A model generated the notes under the pieces. That model made no database searches. It was given only the letters and a program-made list of their open reading frames with translations, and had not been told where the DNA came from. DNA of 64,000 nucleotides from Pseudisothecium myosuroides (taxonomy: Eukaryota; Streptophyta; Bryopsida; Hypnales; Lembophyllaceae). The number at the start of each line of letters is the position of its first letter. Position 1 is the stretch's first letter. Positions 44,609-55,654 of the stretch are shown piece after piece. The stretch spans positions 45,041,724 to 45,105,723 of the forward strand of contig OX637287.1 of the NCBI GenBank assembly GCA_951799445.1, written 5' to 3'. Made by a program: the position numbers and the translations under genes.

Positions 44609-46988
44609 GAGAAGTCTAAAACATACCCTAAAGACGGCACAAAATAGGGGATTTTTTTTTACATCCCTAGCTTTACCTCCGCAACAACTATAAGCTCGAC
44701 CAAGGTTCTCCTTTATTTGTGTCAAAAAAAGACGGAGGCAAGGACAGAGCAGTTTTGTTTTTTTTAATTTAAAGGGAATCTGAATGTAGGCTCCAAGTGA
44801 AAAGTAAGTGGCTGAGGTTAGGCGCCCTCAAATTTTTTTTTGGTGCAAAAATTTGGCTCCAAGTCAAGAATTAGTGTGAGTTATATGGCTTCAAAACAAA
44901 AAAACAAAAAAAACATCTTTGACAATTTTAGCTCTTGAATTGGAGCAAAATAGGTAGAGCCAAATCTGTTTCTCCACAAGTAAGAGCAACAATCTCTCTT
45001 TTTGTTTTGTATTCTTTGAAATATATGGATTTCATTGCAAAATGAGAAAAAAAAGCATCCAAGCCAATGAGGTTGGACAAAGAAGAAGACAAGACAAGCA
45101 AAGAAGAACTAAGAGAATAAGTAGGGGAGGCCCCAAATGATTGTATTCCCAATTCTAAAAACATTATGGTGGCTACAGTCTATGCCCATATCTGCAATTT
45201 TGGTATATTTTAGGCGATTGCGGATGAAAAGTTGTTGAATCAACATCTACATAGGTGATGACAGGGTGACAAACTCCAGTAGTCATTGTCGAGGTAGTGG
45301 ATGTGAGGGTGTGATCCAAGATCTACATCTGGCTTTTTAAATTTTTTTACCTCTAATTTTTTCTAAGGGCTTGGTGCAGCAAATAAATTTTTGATGCTAT
45401 TAGTCTTTTTATCGCCTAAAAAAACACACTGGGACAGAGTGGGCAGTTCTCCGCAAAAAGTGCAGATGCAAGCCCAAGCCTGTGCCACACCCGCCTAATA
45501 ATGAACAAATAATGAGCGCCCAATAGCAACCCAAAGAAGCTGCTCTCCACTGTTCCCTTTCCCCACTTTTCCCTGAAACTTTTCAGCCCTGGCCGTGTCT
45601 CATGTCTCCATAATTTATTTTTTCCTTTGTCGTGCAGTGCATTCCTCACTGCCCTGGCTGGCCTTTTAATAACTTAAGGTGAGGAGTCCATTCCTTCAGG
45701 CCCCATTCCATTCCATTCCATGAGTGCAGATCCAGCTGCAGTTACATGACAGCGAATGAGAGGCCGAGAAATTGCCCAACGTTTCTGGAGGGCCCAAGCA
45801 AGTACGGTCCCGGGTGGCCTTGACACTGGTCAATCATTGAAATTTCAGTCAGAGATTGCACACTCTAAGCTTATTACAGACTCAAACTCATGCTCAAACT
45901 AAGTTATTGGGATTTGGGATACCATCTTTTATGAAGAATAGTGACAATTCTACAGTAAGGTATGCACAAACCTCAGTCACTGTTGCCACTCGTTCAAATG
46001 GTGGACTCCATGGCTAGTCAGTACTGGTAATCAGTCACTCAACATTCAACCATGGCAGTGACCCTCTGCTTTCAGTGCTAAGTTACTCCATTCAAAGTTT
46101 CTGTGAGGAAGAACTCTATTATTTTGACATGAGGAGCTTAATTCATAAACAATATTTGATGGTGGTCAAGCAGGGAATGTAAATGATCTCCTTGGAGTGG
46201 GACATGGGTCTGGGTCCTTGCCCAAAGTTTGTGTATTCAGGGCATATAAAATTGATCAATGAACGGTGCTTTGACTTTGCAGTGTAAAAGTGGTGCTTGG
46301 CAAGAATTATGCACTATTGAAGTGGGTTCAACAAGTTGAAACATTCTTAAAAAAATGAATCTCAAAGTCACTTTTTGTGAAAAATTCATTTGGAAAATCC
46401 TTGGGTTTGGTTTGTTGTTTATGGTTAAATTAGTAGGCTTAGATTTGAAAACAAATTGTACAATTTTATTTTTGAGCAATGTAAAGCATTACTATAATTG
46501 TCTACAAACTTTCAAAGTATTAAGATGCTTCTTAGTACTTTAAATCAAACACTTAGAAGTTAATAATTCTAATAGACTTAGCATTCGCTAGGTGAATTAT
46601 GGATGTTTCGAAGAGCTTATTGTAAGAGCTTCATGAAACATACAAAACATATCCAAGTATGTGTAAAAAAGTAGTTTTTGTTTAATCTCTAGGAATCTGA
46701 TTGGCAAGGTCACTAGATTCTACATAGATTTTGTACAAGAATTTGAATCACATTATGTAGGGATGGCATGATTGCAATTAATGAAGCTCTTAGGATGATT
46801 ACATAATTCATTTTGCCAAAAAAAACTATAAACAACCGACATGTTTTTTGAAGGACAACTTATAGCTCGTATTAGATGATTTCAACTAGTCTGCATCAAT
46901 CCCTCCATAAATATGCCATAGTAGTAAGAGCACACAAGCCTCTATTATTACAAAATAAAAAAACCCTACCTCCAAATCTAAGATAGAC
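44609..46988. other. Spacer
   Basis: No gene recognised. A short CATTC run (CCATTCCATTCCATTCCATG) lies near 45705. Confidence 0.4.
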
Positions 46989-47082
46989 GGTGGTAAAACG
47001 GACATGCTTCACGTGTGCGGACGGTGATCATTCATGTCCTTAAATGATCACCATTCGCACATGTGAACCATTTTAGTACCAA
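46989..47082. mobile_element. Small palindromic foldback element, copy 2
   Basis: About 94 bp hairpin: GGTAAAACGGACATG on the left, CACGTGTGCGGACGGTGATC pairing with GATCACCATTCGCACATGTG, loop CATGTCCTTA. A relative of 9089-9213, lying about 300 bp before the pyrophosphatase 5' exon. Confidence 0.7.
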
Positions 47083-47379
47083 CTACCCTTTAACTTACCT
47101 TCCTCCTTTCCCTTGCAGCTCAGAGGTTCACAAGTCATGGGAACAACCGACGAACCGACGACCTATCAATAGGCTACCCAAAGGTCGGCTGGATCCACAA
47201 AATACGCACATCAGCCACATGTTGACAAACGCAATACACAAATGCAGCACGTTCCTAGATCATGGATTCGGCTTGGCAGGCAGCAGCTCGCCTTTCCGGG
47301 ACGCGCTTGGCTTGCTGGTCTTCGCGTTTGCACAAGCTCGTGCCGATTTGCACAAGCAGCAAGCAATCAATGACTTCGC

Positions 47380-48351
47380 GCTCTCGATCTCCAGGTGCAT
47401 TATAAGTCTCCTCTCTGCCATTCCTCTCTTGAGTCATTCATTCGCGTGCTTTCCTTCTTCAGCCTCGCTCTCAAGTCCAAGACGTACCAGCTTGGAAGCT
47501 CGCTCTCTCCATTTTGCCCTTCCGCGATCGTTTCGCACGTTTTCCTGTGCGAGGTGAGTGAGTGCATCCCCTGCTGATTGATGGCGCTTTCATTGTGTTT
47601 GTGTCGACTATGCTGGGTCGCGTTGGGCCGCATTGCGAAGTCCGTGGTTCCGATCCGCGTTTGAAAGTTCGAGATGTCTTGGTTTTCTCGATCTGTAACT
47701 AGTTGCGGATTTGATTTCGCCCCAATCTTAGTAGCTTCTCTCGTAGGTTGCGCAATCAATCGTAGTTGTGGGTACTTTCAATTGTGGTTTTTGGGCCGCT
47801 TTCTTGAAGTAAGAAACGTCTGTTTTCAAAAATTTGAATGGCGATTATCAGAGGAGATTTTTGAGAAGAATTGTAGTAGTTTAGTGAAGGATATTACATT
47901 GGAGCGACGGAGTTTTGAAAAGGCTAGTTCGAGATCATCACGTTTGGTGTTATAGTTTGAGGACGTTTTGAGAGATTCGGTTGCCGTGATTTAGCATCCT
48001 AGCTTGTCATCTTTCTATGACCTGTATGGTTGTGGATACGTGCCTTTATCAGCAACATTTATGTCACTCCATATACTGGCTACAGATTTGAACTATGACG
48101 TTGATTGTGAATGGTTGTAAATGTCCTTGATTAATTTCTAGCTCTTTGCGGTGGGATCAGTACGTGTTTTGTTTTTCGATCTGTTCTTGTAGATTGAAAA
48201 TACGCAAGCGCACACAGCCTGTAGTGTGCGAAAAGAAGTAATGACATCTTGGTGACATCGTTGCTTGTTGTCTGTTGTTGCTTGTTTTTCCAATTTGAAG
48301 GGAGGTTGCTATTAAGGCGTGAATCCATTTCGTCTTGCTGGACTGAGAAGT
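47380..48351 (+). promoter_or_regulatory. 5' UTR exon and long UTR intron of the pyrophosphatase gene
   Basis: A GC- and CT-rich stretch ends at a strong donor (GCGAG|GTGAGTGAG, near 47551). A UTR intron of about 750 bases runs to an acceptor near 48300-48316 (TTGAAG or ATTAAG). Transcription should start somewhere in about 47380-47460. A long first intron in the UTR is common in highly expressed plant genes. Inferred from motifs only. Confidence 0.5.
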
Positions 48352-50544
48352 ATGACGTCTAATGGGACTGCAAAGTTGTCTAACGGGACTGCACCATCAT
48401 CTAATGGGACTGCACCGTCGTCCAATGGGGCACCAGTGAAGAAGCCAGTTGCCAAGTTCCAGAGCTCACCTCTCAACCAACGCATTCTTTCCACCATGGA
48501 GCGTCGCTCAGTGGCCGCTCATCCTTGGCACGATTTGGAAATCGGTGAGTTGAAATATTAAAACCCCAAACTAAAAATAAAAAGTTAATTTGGAAGCTAA
48601 CACTAATCTTGAAAACATGCTTTTATCTGCTTTCTATTCGTACATTTTGCTACCTTGCTTGGAGCTTCCTCAACCTTTGCTTTAACCCCTATTGATATAG
48701 AAGCGGGCCTTAGGGGTTGATGGTAGCTTGCTGAATTGATTTTAGCGTGGCCTGTTTTTTCACGGTCTCGTTGACAACCTGTCTTGCGTTGTAAATTTAA
48801 ACATTTGCTCAATTTAGCACGGAAGTGCAGAACTTAAGAACGACAATAATGGTTCTTTTACATCGTTTTTTAACGTCGTGTAAATAACATCTGTTGTGGT
48901 GGGGCGCTTGTTTAATGTAAGTAACTTTTCTTTCAGTGATCATTTCTAAATTGTTTATGTTGTACTTTTGATTTATGTGTTCAGGTCCCGAGGCACCAGC
49001 TATCTTCAACGCCGTAAGTGACGATCACATTCGTGGGCATTTGAAATATAGGCATAAACTGATACTTGAGCCAATACTTGTTAATGTTTGAATATCAATA
49101 ATTCAAGACGTTTGTTGAAGGTAAAGGCTGATTGTTTGCATAAATTTTGCAGGTTATCGAGATCGGGAAGGGAAGCAAGGTCAAGTATGAGCTCGACAAG
49201 AAAAGTGGTCTTATCAAGGTTGATCGTATTTTGTACTCATCAGTGGTATACCCACACAACTACGGTTTCATTCCCCGCACTCTTTGTGAAGACGAAGACC
49301 CCATCGATGTTCTTGTCATTATGCAGGTATTGATTTAGTATTTCAACTATTCAGTTTACATTGCTTATCTGTTTGAATATGGCTTGAAATGGAAGCATTC
49401 GTCTATTCTGAGTTCAGGCTAACATATTGTCCAAATGGTCAAAACCGGCTGCTTCCATCCATACAGGAGTTAAACTTAATCATTTAGAAAGCTTCAAGGA
49501 ACGTAACAAGACTTGCGAATAGAAACAAGAAATCATATCTTATTGACATAAGTACGCTTTGAATATTACAATAACATTCTCTTTCTATTCTTAGATTGGG
49601 TTAATTGTGATTTTTGAATTGTGAAAAGACAATGGACTTTGTGTGTGCGCAATCATTGATGATTTATGCCATTACAATTGCAGGAACCTGTGCTTCCCGG
49701 ATGCTTCCTTCGTGCTAGGGCTATCGGCCTTATGCCTATGATTGATCAGGGTGAGAAGGATGACAAGATCATCGCTGTGTGTGCTGACGATCCCGAGTAC
49801 AGAGACTTCAAGGACATCAAGGAGCTCCCACCCCACCGATTGGCTGAAATCCGTCGTTTTTTTGAGGATTGTGAGTCTTCACATGCATTTCATATAAAGC
49901 GTTTTGCCTTGCTACACTTATTCAAACGTTATTGCAGAAAATATAACATTCTAGAGCACTCTTGCTCGCCCACCATTTTCATTGTATCTGCATTGCATTG
50001 TAGTTGGCTGGAACTATACTTGCCTGTATAAGTTGGCCGAGCACCAATGGTTTCACTCTTATAGACTTGAAAGGATTTGAGGCAAAGAAGGCTTTTAGAA
50101 TATCACAACATCATGAATACGCTGATTTTTCCTTGCTATAGCAGTTGGGCGCAAAGGCGTTTGCAGTTCCTTTGAAGAATGTTTTGTGGTTTCATATTGC
50201 AAGGAGTCTTATGAGCTTCTTTTTCTTGTTATTCCCTGCTCACTCATTCGTTTTTTGACATTGTAGACAAGAAGAATGAGAACAAGGAAGTCGCTGTAAA
50301 TGATTTCCTCGGTCACGAGGCTGCCATCGAGGCTATCGGCCACTCCATGTATGTCAACGTACCCAATACGGTCTTTAGAATTTCTGTTCATTTATTCTAG
50401 TTTTGGTTTCTGGCCTTCTTTGGAAGACGAAAGTGTTTCCTGTATTGATACTGTATCTAGTTGTGAGGCTCTTGTAATCTTACTTTTTATCGTTTGTGCA
50501 GGAACTTGTACGCGTCGTATATCGTGGAGAGTTTGCGCCAGTAA
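48352..50544 (+). CDS. Soluble inorganic pyrophosphatase, family I
   Basis: Six coding exons: 48352-48544, 48985-49013, 49153-49326, 49684-49870, 50267-50348 and 50502-50544. All introns are GT-AG and phases agree. The product is 235 residues. It hydrolyses pyrophosphate to phosphate in the cytosol (Mg-dependent) and so pulls biosynthetic reactions forward. The catalytic core is intact: YPHNYGFIP (107-115), the signature DEDPIDV (121-127), [20 protein letters not shown] (142-161) and ADDPEY. The usual plant signature has N or S where Glu122 sits. The N-terminus is a short [14 protein letters not shown] repeat before [19 protein letters not shown], as in plant cytosolic isoforms, and shows no transit peptide. 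The start is the only in-frame ATG after the UTR intron. Confidence 0.95.
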
Positions 50545-51181
50545 GAGCCCAGAACCAACACATGTCTATAGCAAGGACCTTTCCATACGCCGGTCCAATC
50601 ATTATAATTTTGGATTACTTGTAGTTTTGTGACTCCTTTACCGTCACATTGACACATTTTTTTTAGTATATTAGCTGATAATGCACATGCGATTTCTTTG
50701 ACCAAACAGATCTCTCTCATATTTGTCCCGTGTTATGAACATGATTTTTGTTATTACGATTTTCTAATTAGGCCCACTCGTTAATTGCCTAGTTAGCATT
50801 TCTTTTGTGTAGTAGTCACAGACCTATTGAAGGACGCAATCAGGGACATTTAGGTACACTGTAGTCACACCTTGAAAGCAAGTTACTTTATGTAACCTCT
50901 GGACACATAGCTTTGCACTAACTAAGGTTGTGTTTGCCTAGTATCACTCCTATGTCAATATGTACAAAATACATCTCTAGGAAAAAACTACAAGATAAGT
51001 GGCTTTGCTTTAGGCTTTGACTCTAATTTAAACCAAGAATGATGCGATCAGTTTAAAGACTGAGCAATATGAAATTGCGATGGAATGTGGACCACCACCC
51101 AGGTTTCAAAGGCTGTCATCATTTCTTTGTCATTTAAACATGTTTAAAATGTTTAATTGGCTGCTCTTCCCTTGTGTCCAG
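50545..51181 (+). other. Pyrophosphatase 3' UTR or terminal intron
   Basis: 3' flank of the main stop codon. If the downstream exon is used, this is part of an alternative intron. Confidence 0.4.
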
Positions 51182-51491
51182 GTCCCACACTCCAATTCAT
51201 GTAGAATTGCCTCGCTCTGCATCCCAAGAATTGTGCGGTTCATCACTACGCCACGTTATTCGTTCACAGAGAAAGTCTCTAACCAAAGGAAACTCTACCA
51301 CATCACCACCAAATGGGTACAACACTTCTTCTTCAAGTGGCAAAACTTCTCCATCCAGCGGCCAACCCTCTCCATCGTTGGAAGTCCCTGACTTGTCTCT
51401 TGAAAGCATCACTGCTGAACTAGAGAATGGGAAAGCCAGTCATGCTCAAGTCACTAATGGCAACAGTGCAGCAGTTGTTTGCGTTGCTTGA
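51182..51491 (+). CDS. Possible alternative last exon of the pyrophosphatase gene
   Basis: A strong acceptor (CTTCCCTTGTGTCCAG) precedes a 309-nt open frame ending at TGA 51489-51491. The donor after codon 211 of the pyrophosphatase (50348, phase 2) would join in frame: AT|G, then SHTPIHVELPRSASQELC and a Ser/Pro/Asn/Thr-rich tail ending AVVCVA. This would replace the normal 13-residue end ([13 protein letters not shown]) with about 102 residues. I recognise no domain. It could equally be an exon of a separate gene or a chance frame. Confidence 0.35.
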
Positions 51492-53807
51492 CTTTCCGTT
51501 GCTTTAACTTTCCATGGCTTGAGCTTTTCCAATTAAATCTTGTAGTTTGAATACAATAACGGTATTGTGCTATTCACAAATTTTGAAAGAAGAATAGAGA
51601 AGCGGTATGTGAGTTTATATACAATATAGCAGTTTGAATGCTAGGTTGTTATCTATTTTTCTGGAGTGTCCTTGCGGTGGCTCTATTGATATTTCCTAAG
51701 GTACAGTATGTGTGAAAACAGGAGACGGTCTAGTTTCGTTACCAGTAGTTCCTTAGCACATTCTTTGAGTTGCATATTCATGCAATCTCCCCAAACATGC
51801 AAATTTTACAGTTTTGTAGGTATTTTTGAATTGAAGGTACATGTGATTGGATCAGAATTTTACAATTACTATCTTGGTTCAATCATTTTTCAAGTTTTCC
51901 TGGTCATAATAAATCATTGCTTCCACAAAAAATATGTAGATATTGTTGTGGCCTTTTCTATTGGAGCCTTGGACCCTCCAAATACCACTTTGAACTTTAT
52001 TACCTACTAGGGATTTTGACTTCTAACTGTAATATTGTGGGTGCTTGTTCTCGTAAGAAAACAACACCTAAATGCATCCAAATAAAGGTTTGAGCATGGT
52101 TCCTATTATTGAGTTGTAAAAGTTTTTGTTGTGACTTGTTGGTAGTTGAAAGGCAATTTTAGATTCTCTTAATATGCATTTTTTGAACTCCGCGTGAATA
52201 AACTTTTGTCCTACTAAACCTCCAAATTAGGTACAATTCTTGTCCCACTAAAAAGCTCCGTTTTATAATTTCGACCATTGAGTAAATGTTGGCTGTGTTG
52301 AACGACCTCATTGGCCTTGCCCATATAAGGCACCTTGTACTTGTTGTGCTTCCTCATACAATAGTGTTGACAATGGGTTCAGTGACCACTTTGGTGCGAT
52401 GCAAATTTGTTCATAAAGTGGGCTAGGTTTCTTTCTTGCAAGTGTTTAGGTTGGCACTAATGTTTTCAGAATCCATTTTTGCCACCAACCTTTAAATCAT
52501 CAAGAATGACGGAATGGGCAACATTCACAAACTATGTTCAAATATGATACTTTCAACATGGATTTCGGATGCTTAAACAACACCACCTAAATTGGAGATT
52601 TTGAATAGGTGTAAGGGATGGGGTTGCTGATTTTTGAATGCATGTATCACTGACACAAAGACTAAAAATATAGTTAATCCCTCATAAGGAAGCTTTTTGG
52701 AGGTATTTAGTGGGACATGGGGAGTACGAATTTTCAAAGTACAAAAGATAGGTGTACCTAAAATTGACCCTAAAATTGGCTCTCATGTATGAACTTTGTA
52801 CATTTTAGGCAAGAATCTGGATTTGACAGGTTTTGCTTACAGGACACAAATAGGTGCTGTTACCTCACCATTTTCTTATGGAGATGCAAGTAGTCTGCAG
52901 CTTCACCTGTGTATTCAAAACTGTTCTCTTGTAACATTGCCGCTGTTACACCCCATCTATAATAACTCAAAATTCTCTTCGGTCAGCATGCTCGTGTGAT
53001 CCATCTCTCCTATAACTGGCTCAAATGTGGAAGTTTAACAACTCCAAATGCATGCACGGCATACAATATTTGCAGTTAAATACCTGCTTGAAGTGAATCA
53101 AGAAAGACAATTTCTCAAAGGAAGTTTTGAAGGAAGGATTTGCAAACAACAGACTAGACAATTGATTTCCAACTGGAAGTGCAGACAAGACTCCCTATAA
53201 CAAGACTTGCATTGCATTTCTGTTCAGAATTGAATTACACAATGAACCGTAAATCCAAAATTCCATTCCCGTTACAAAGAACTAATCCGTTACAATCATC
53301 ATCAGCCTGAAAGTCACTCATTCTGACAGAAATATCAAAGGTTTCCCAGTTCACATGCACATATCCTAAGCAGAATTCATTCTCGAGTCTTCATACTACC
53401 TACAGCAAGGTCGACAGCACCACTCTGTTTTCAGATGCTCGTAGTATTCCCTAATGTTGCAACTCAAGGTTTAGGGCTTAGAAATTCTCAACAGCAGGCA
53501 GGGCCATAGTGATTGATCTGTAAATGTAGTGCAATTACCCTTCATAGTCGATTCAAGTGTGAAGCTATGTTTGCACGTTCTGTGAGGTCTTCCTTACATA
53601 CAACAGGTCATTTCTTAGGCTGCGCTTCTGAAATTGTTCCGCACAATGCCCATTCGAACACAAACCACTGATAGAAGCGGCACACTCCAAAACCCTATAG
53701 AATTCGCTGAGTACACATGGCAAAATCGAGATTAGGTCAAGATTAGGGTAGACCTCGGATGCATTGATCGCCAGAGCTCGTAACAAAACTGCAATTCCAT
53801 GCCCGTC
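51492..53807. other. Intergenic
   Basis: No gene recognised. The last 250 bases are the likely 3' UTR of the minus-strand exosome gene. Confidence 0.5.
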
Positions 53808-54611
53808 TCACTCGTCGTCGTCGTCCCCGGCAGCTTGCTCCTTGAGGCACGTCCTCATCAAACCGGCCAACTTCGTACATGCATCCACCGCGAGGTTCAA
53901 CGCGTCCTTGGTGTTGGCGCCCGGCCACTGCCCCGTGAGCTTGAGCTGCGTGACCTCCTTCCGCGACGCCATGCAACTCACCAGCATTTCCCCGTCGCTC
54001 CACCTCTCCTCCTCCGTGGTCGTGTCCAGAAGAATCTCATTCCCGACACAACACGCCGACACAGCAGGCACCAGATCGTACATCGCAATGCCGGCATCCG
54101 CGAGCGCCATGGACGCGCAGGAAATCACGGCTGGTAAGACCCCTCCTCCCGACTGTAAGACAAGGGCGAAGATGTCCACCGTGGTCTTAGGAAACGTATG
54201 CAGCATCACGGCGCCCTCAAGAGCCTTGTGCATCATCACGGGAAACTCCTTCTCCGCGTCGGTCCCGATCGCTTTCCCCCGGACGGAAGTGGCGAAAGAA
54301 GCGAACTGGACGTGGCAATTCAGACGACCGATGCCGCTGAAGGACTCCGCCTTGTAAGACTCGCGGGGACCGAAGACAGACACGAGCACCTTCGTCTGGC
54401 CGATCTCGGCGTAGGCGGAACCAGAAGCCACCGTCACGGCGCCAGTTTTGAGGAAATTCAAGCGGCATTCGTGAGGAAGGCGGCCGTCGAGGCGGGTGCC
54501 GTTGGGGGAGAGGAGATGAACGGGAGAGAGCTTGAAAGACGCGGCGTCGAAGCCGTCAGATGGGGCGTGCACGGCGTAGGAGGCACTGGTCTCGCCCCGA
54601 CCCTTCGCCAT
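53808..54611 (-). CDS. Exosome core subunit, MTR3/RRP41-like (RNase PH fold)
   Basis: An intronless frame of 267 residues. An RNase PH domain spans about residues 35-250: RLDGRLPHECR, GSAYAEIGQTKVLVSVFGPR, then ALADAGIAMYDLVPAVS and a helical C-terminus (TKDALNLAVDACTKLAGLM). It ends in an acidic tail (DDDDE). The ADAGIAMYDLV segment is closest to the MTR3/EXOSC6 group (RRP41L in Arabidopsis). MTR3 is one of six RNase PH-like proteins forming the exosome ring that guides RNA to the catalytic subunits; it is not itself catalytic in eukaryotes. GC-rich coding sequence against AT-rich flanks. The start is the first ATG, 30 bases from a telo-box. MTR3 over RRP46/RRP41 is my best reading. Confidence 0.85.
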   Translation of the reverse strand: MAKGRGETSASYAVHAPSDGFDAASFKLSPVHLLSPNGTRLDGRLPHECRLNFLKTGAVTVASGSAYAEIGQTKVLVSVFGPRESYKAESFSGIGRLNCHVQFASFATSVRGKAIGTDAEKEFPVMMHKALEGAVMLHTFPKTTVDIFALVLQSGGGVLPAVISCASMALADAGIAMYDLVPAVSACCVGNEILLDTTTEEERWSDGEMLVSCMASRKEVTQLKLTGQWPGANTKDALNLAVDACTKLAGLMRTCLKEQAAGDDDDE

Positions 54612-54639
54612 AGCCAGAACCTCGCTGCAACAAGTGACG

Positions 54640-54660
54640 AAACCCTAAACCCTAAACCCC
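54640..54660 (-). promoter_or_regulatory. Telo-box upstream of the exosome gene
   Basis: AAACCCTAAACCCTAAACCC on the plus strand, 29 bases before the start codon. Telo-boxes mark plant genes for ribosome and RNA-processing factors and fit this gene's role. Confidence 0.7.
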
Positions 54661-54742
54661 TGCGACACAAAAGTCACGAATCCCCCACAGGAATACGCTG
54701 AAGCTGTCGAGGCAGTCGAAGTTATTCGGTTGCGTTCTTCTA

Positions 54743-54974
54743 CACAAAATAGTGAAATTAGGTTCCCCCGTACTAATTTCTTGACATTCTACACTATATA
54801 AACATTTATTGTTTCCCTACAAGAATGAACTACTTTTGAATTAATTATTGTTGTAATTGGGACTCATGAACCTCCATGTGTACAAACAAAAATACATGTA
54901 GAAATATTTGTTGACTTTCATGGCTTGTAAAGTAACTTTCTTAAAGTAAGGCAACCTAATTTCACTATTTTGTA
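54743..54974. mobile_element. TA-flanked MITE, copy 2
   Basis: 232 bp, inverted relative to 6408-6640 and alignable end to end. Flanked by TA (54741-54742, 54975-54976). It lies about 130 bp upstream of the exosome gene, probably inside its promoter. Confidence 0.8.
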
Positions 54975-55233
54975 TACTGTATTTCCCCAATTTTTGTTTT
55001 TGACACCGATTTGGTAAACTGATTTGTTGGCCTTATCCAAAAGATACAGACTATGGCATCGACTCTGGTTTTCAGAATTTGAACTTCCAAATCCTAGTAT
55101 CCTACTACTGTGTCCTGTGCCGTTGCCATAGTCGAAATGAAAGTTAAAGTAATTTTTTAATTTTTTATTCGTTAAGCACTCTTGAGTCCGCTCCTTTTAA
55201 GAAGCAATCCTCATTATAGGGCGTAATCTTCAT

Positions 55234-55275
55234 GTTATCGTGCCTGGCACTGGTTACAGTGTCAGGCATGATAAC
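55234..55275. repeat. Small hairpin
   Basis: Arms GTTATCGTGCCTGGCACTG and ACAGTGTCAGGCATGATAAC pair over 19 bases with two mismatches. A third related piece (TGGTGCCAGACACT) follows at about 55287. Confidence 0.65.
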
Positions 55276-55327
55276 AAGAACATTATGGTGCCAGACACTA
55301 TAATCTGAAAGTCACCACATGCTTAAC

Positions 55328-55462
55328 AATATGGGAGGGCCCCTACTCGAATGCCTCCCGGGTTGTGAGGACCCTGCCCCTCATGCTCAGGCTCTTGTCT
55401 TCACCTTCGCGGCAGAGTCCTCACAACCCAGGAGACCTTCGGGCAAGGGCCTCCCACTATAC
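55328..55462. repeat. GC-rich 135-base hairpin
   Basis: Arms 55328-55380 and 55410-55462 pair at about 80%. The longest perfect part is GGGTTGTGAGGAC with its complement. The loop is about 29 bases. It could be a foldback element or a small-RNA precursor. Confidence 0.7.
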
Positions 55463-55654
55463 ATAAAAACTTCAAAATTCAATAATTTCACGCTCTAGGT
55501 CATTTTGATCAAAATGTCACAAAACAAAGCCCATGCTTTCTGACAATACCAAGCACGCGGCCGCGGGACGCACGGTCAGGGAGATCTCAACGTATCAAAA
55601 CAAACAAAACAAAACAAATAGCCAAATATGGATCTACAACTGCATTCACACTAT

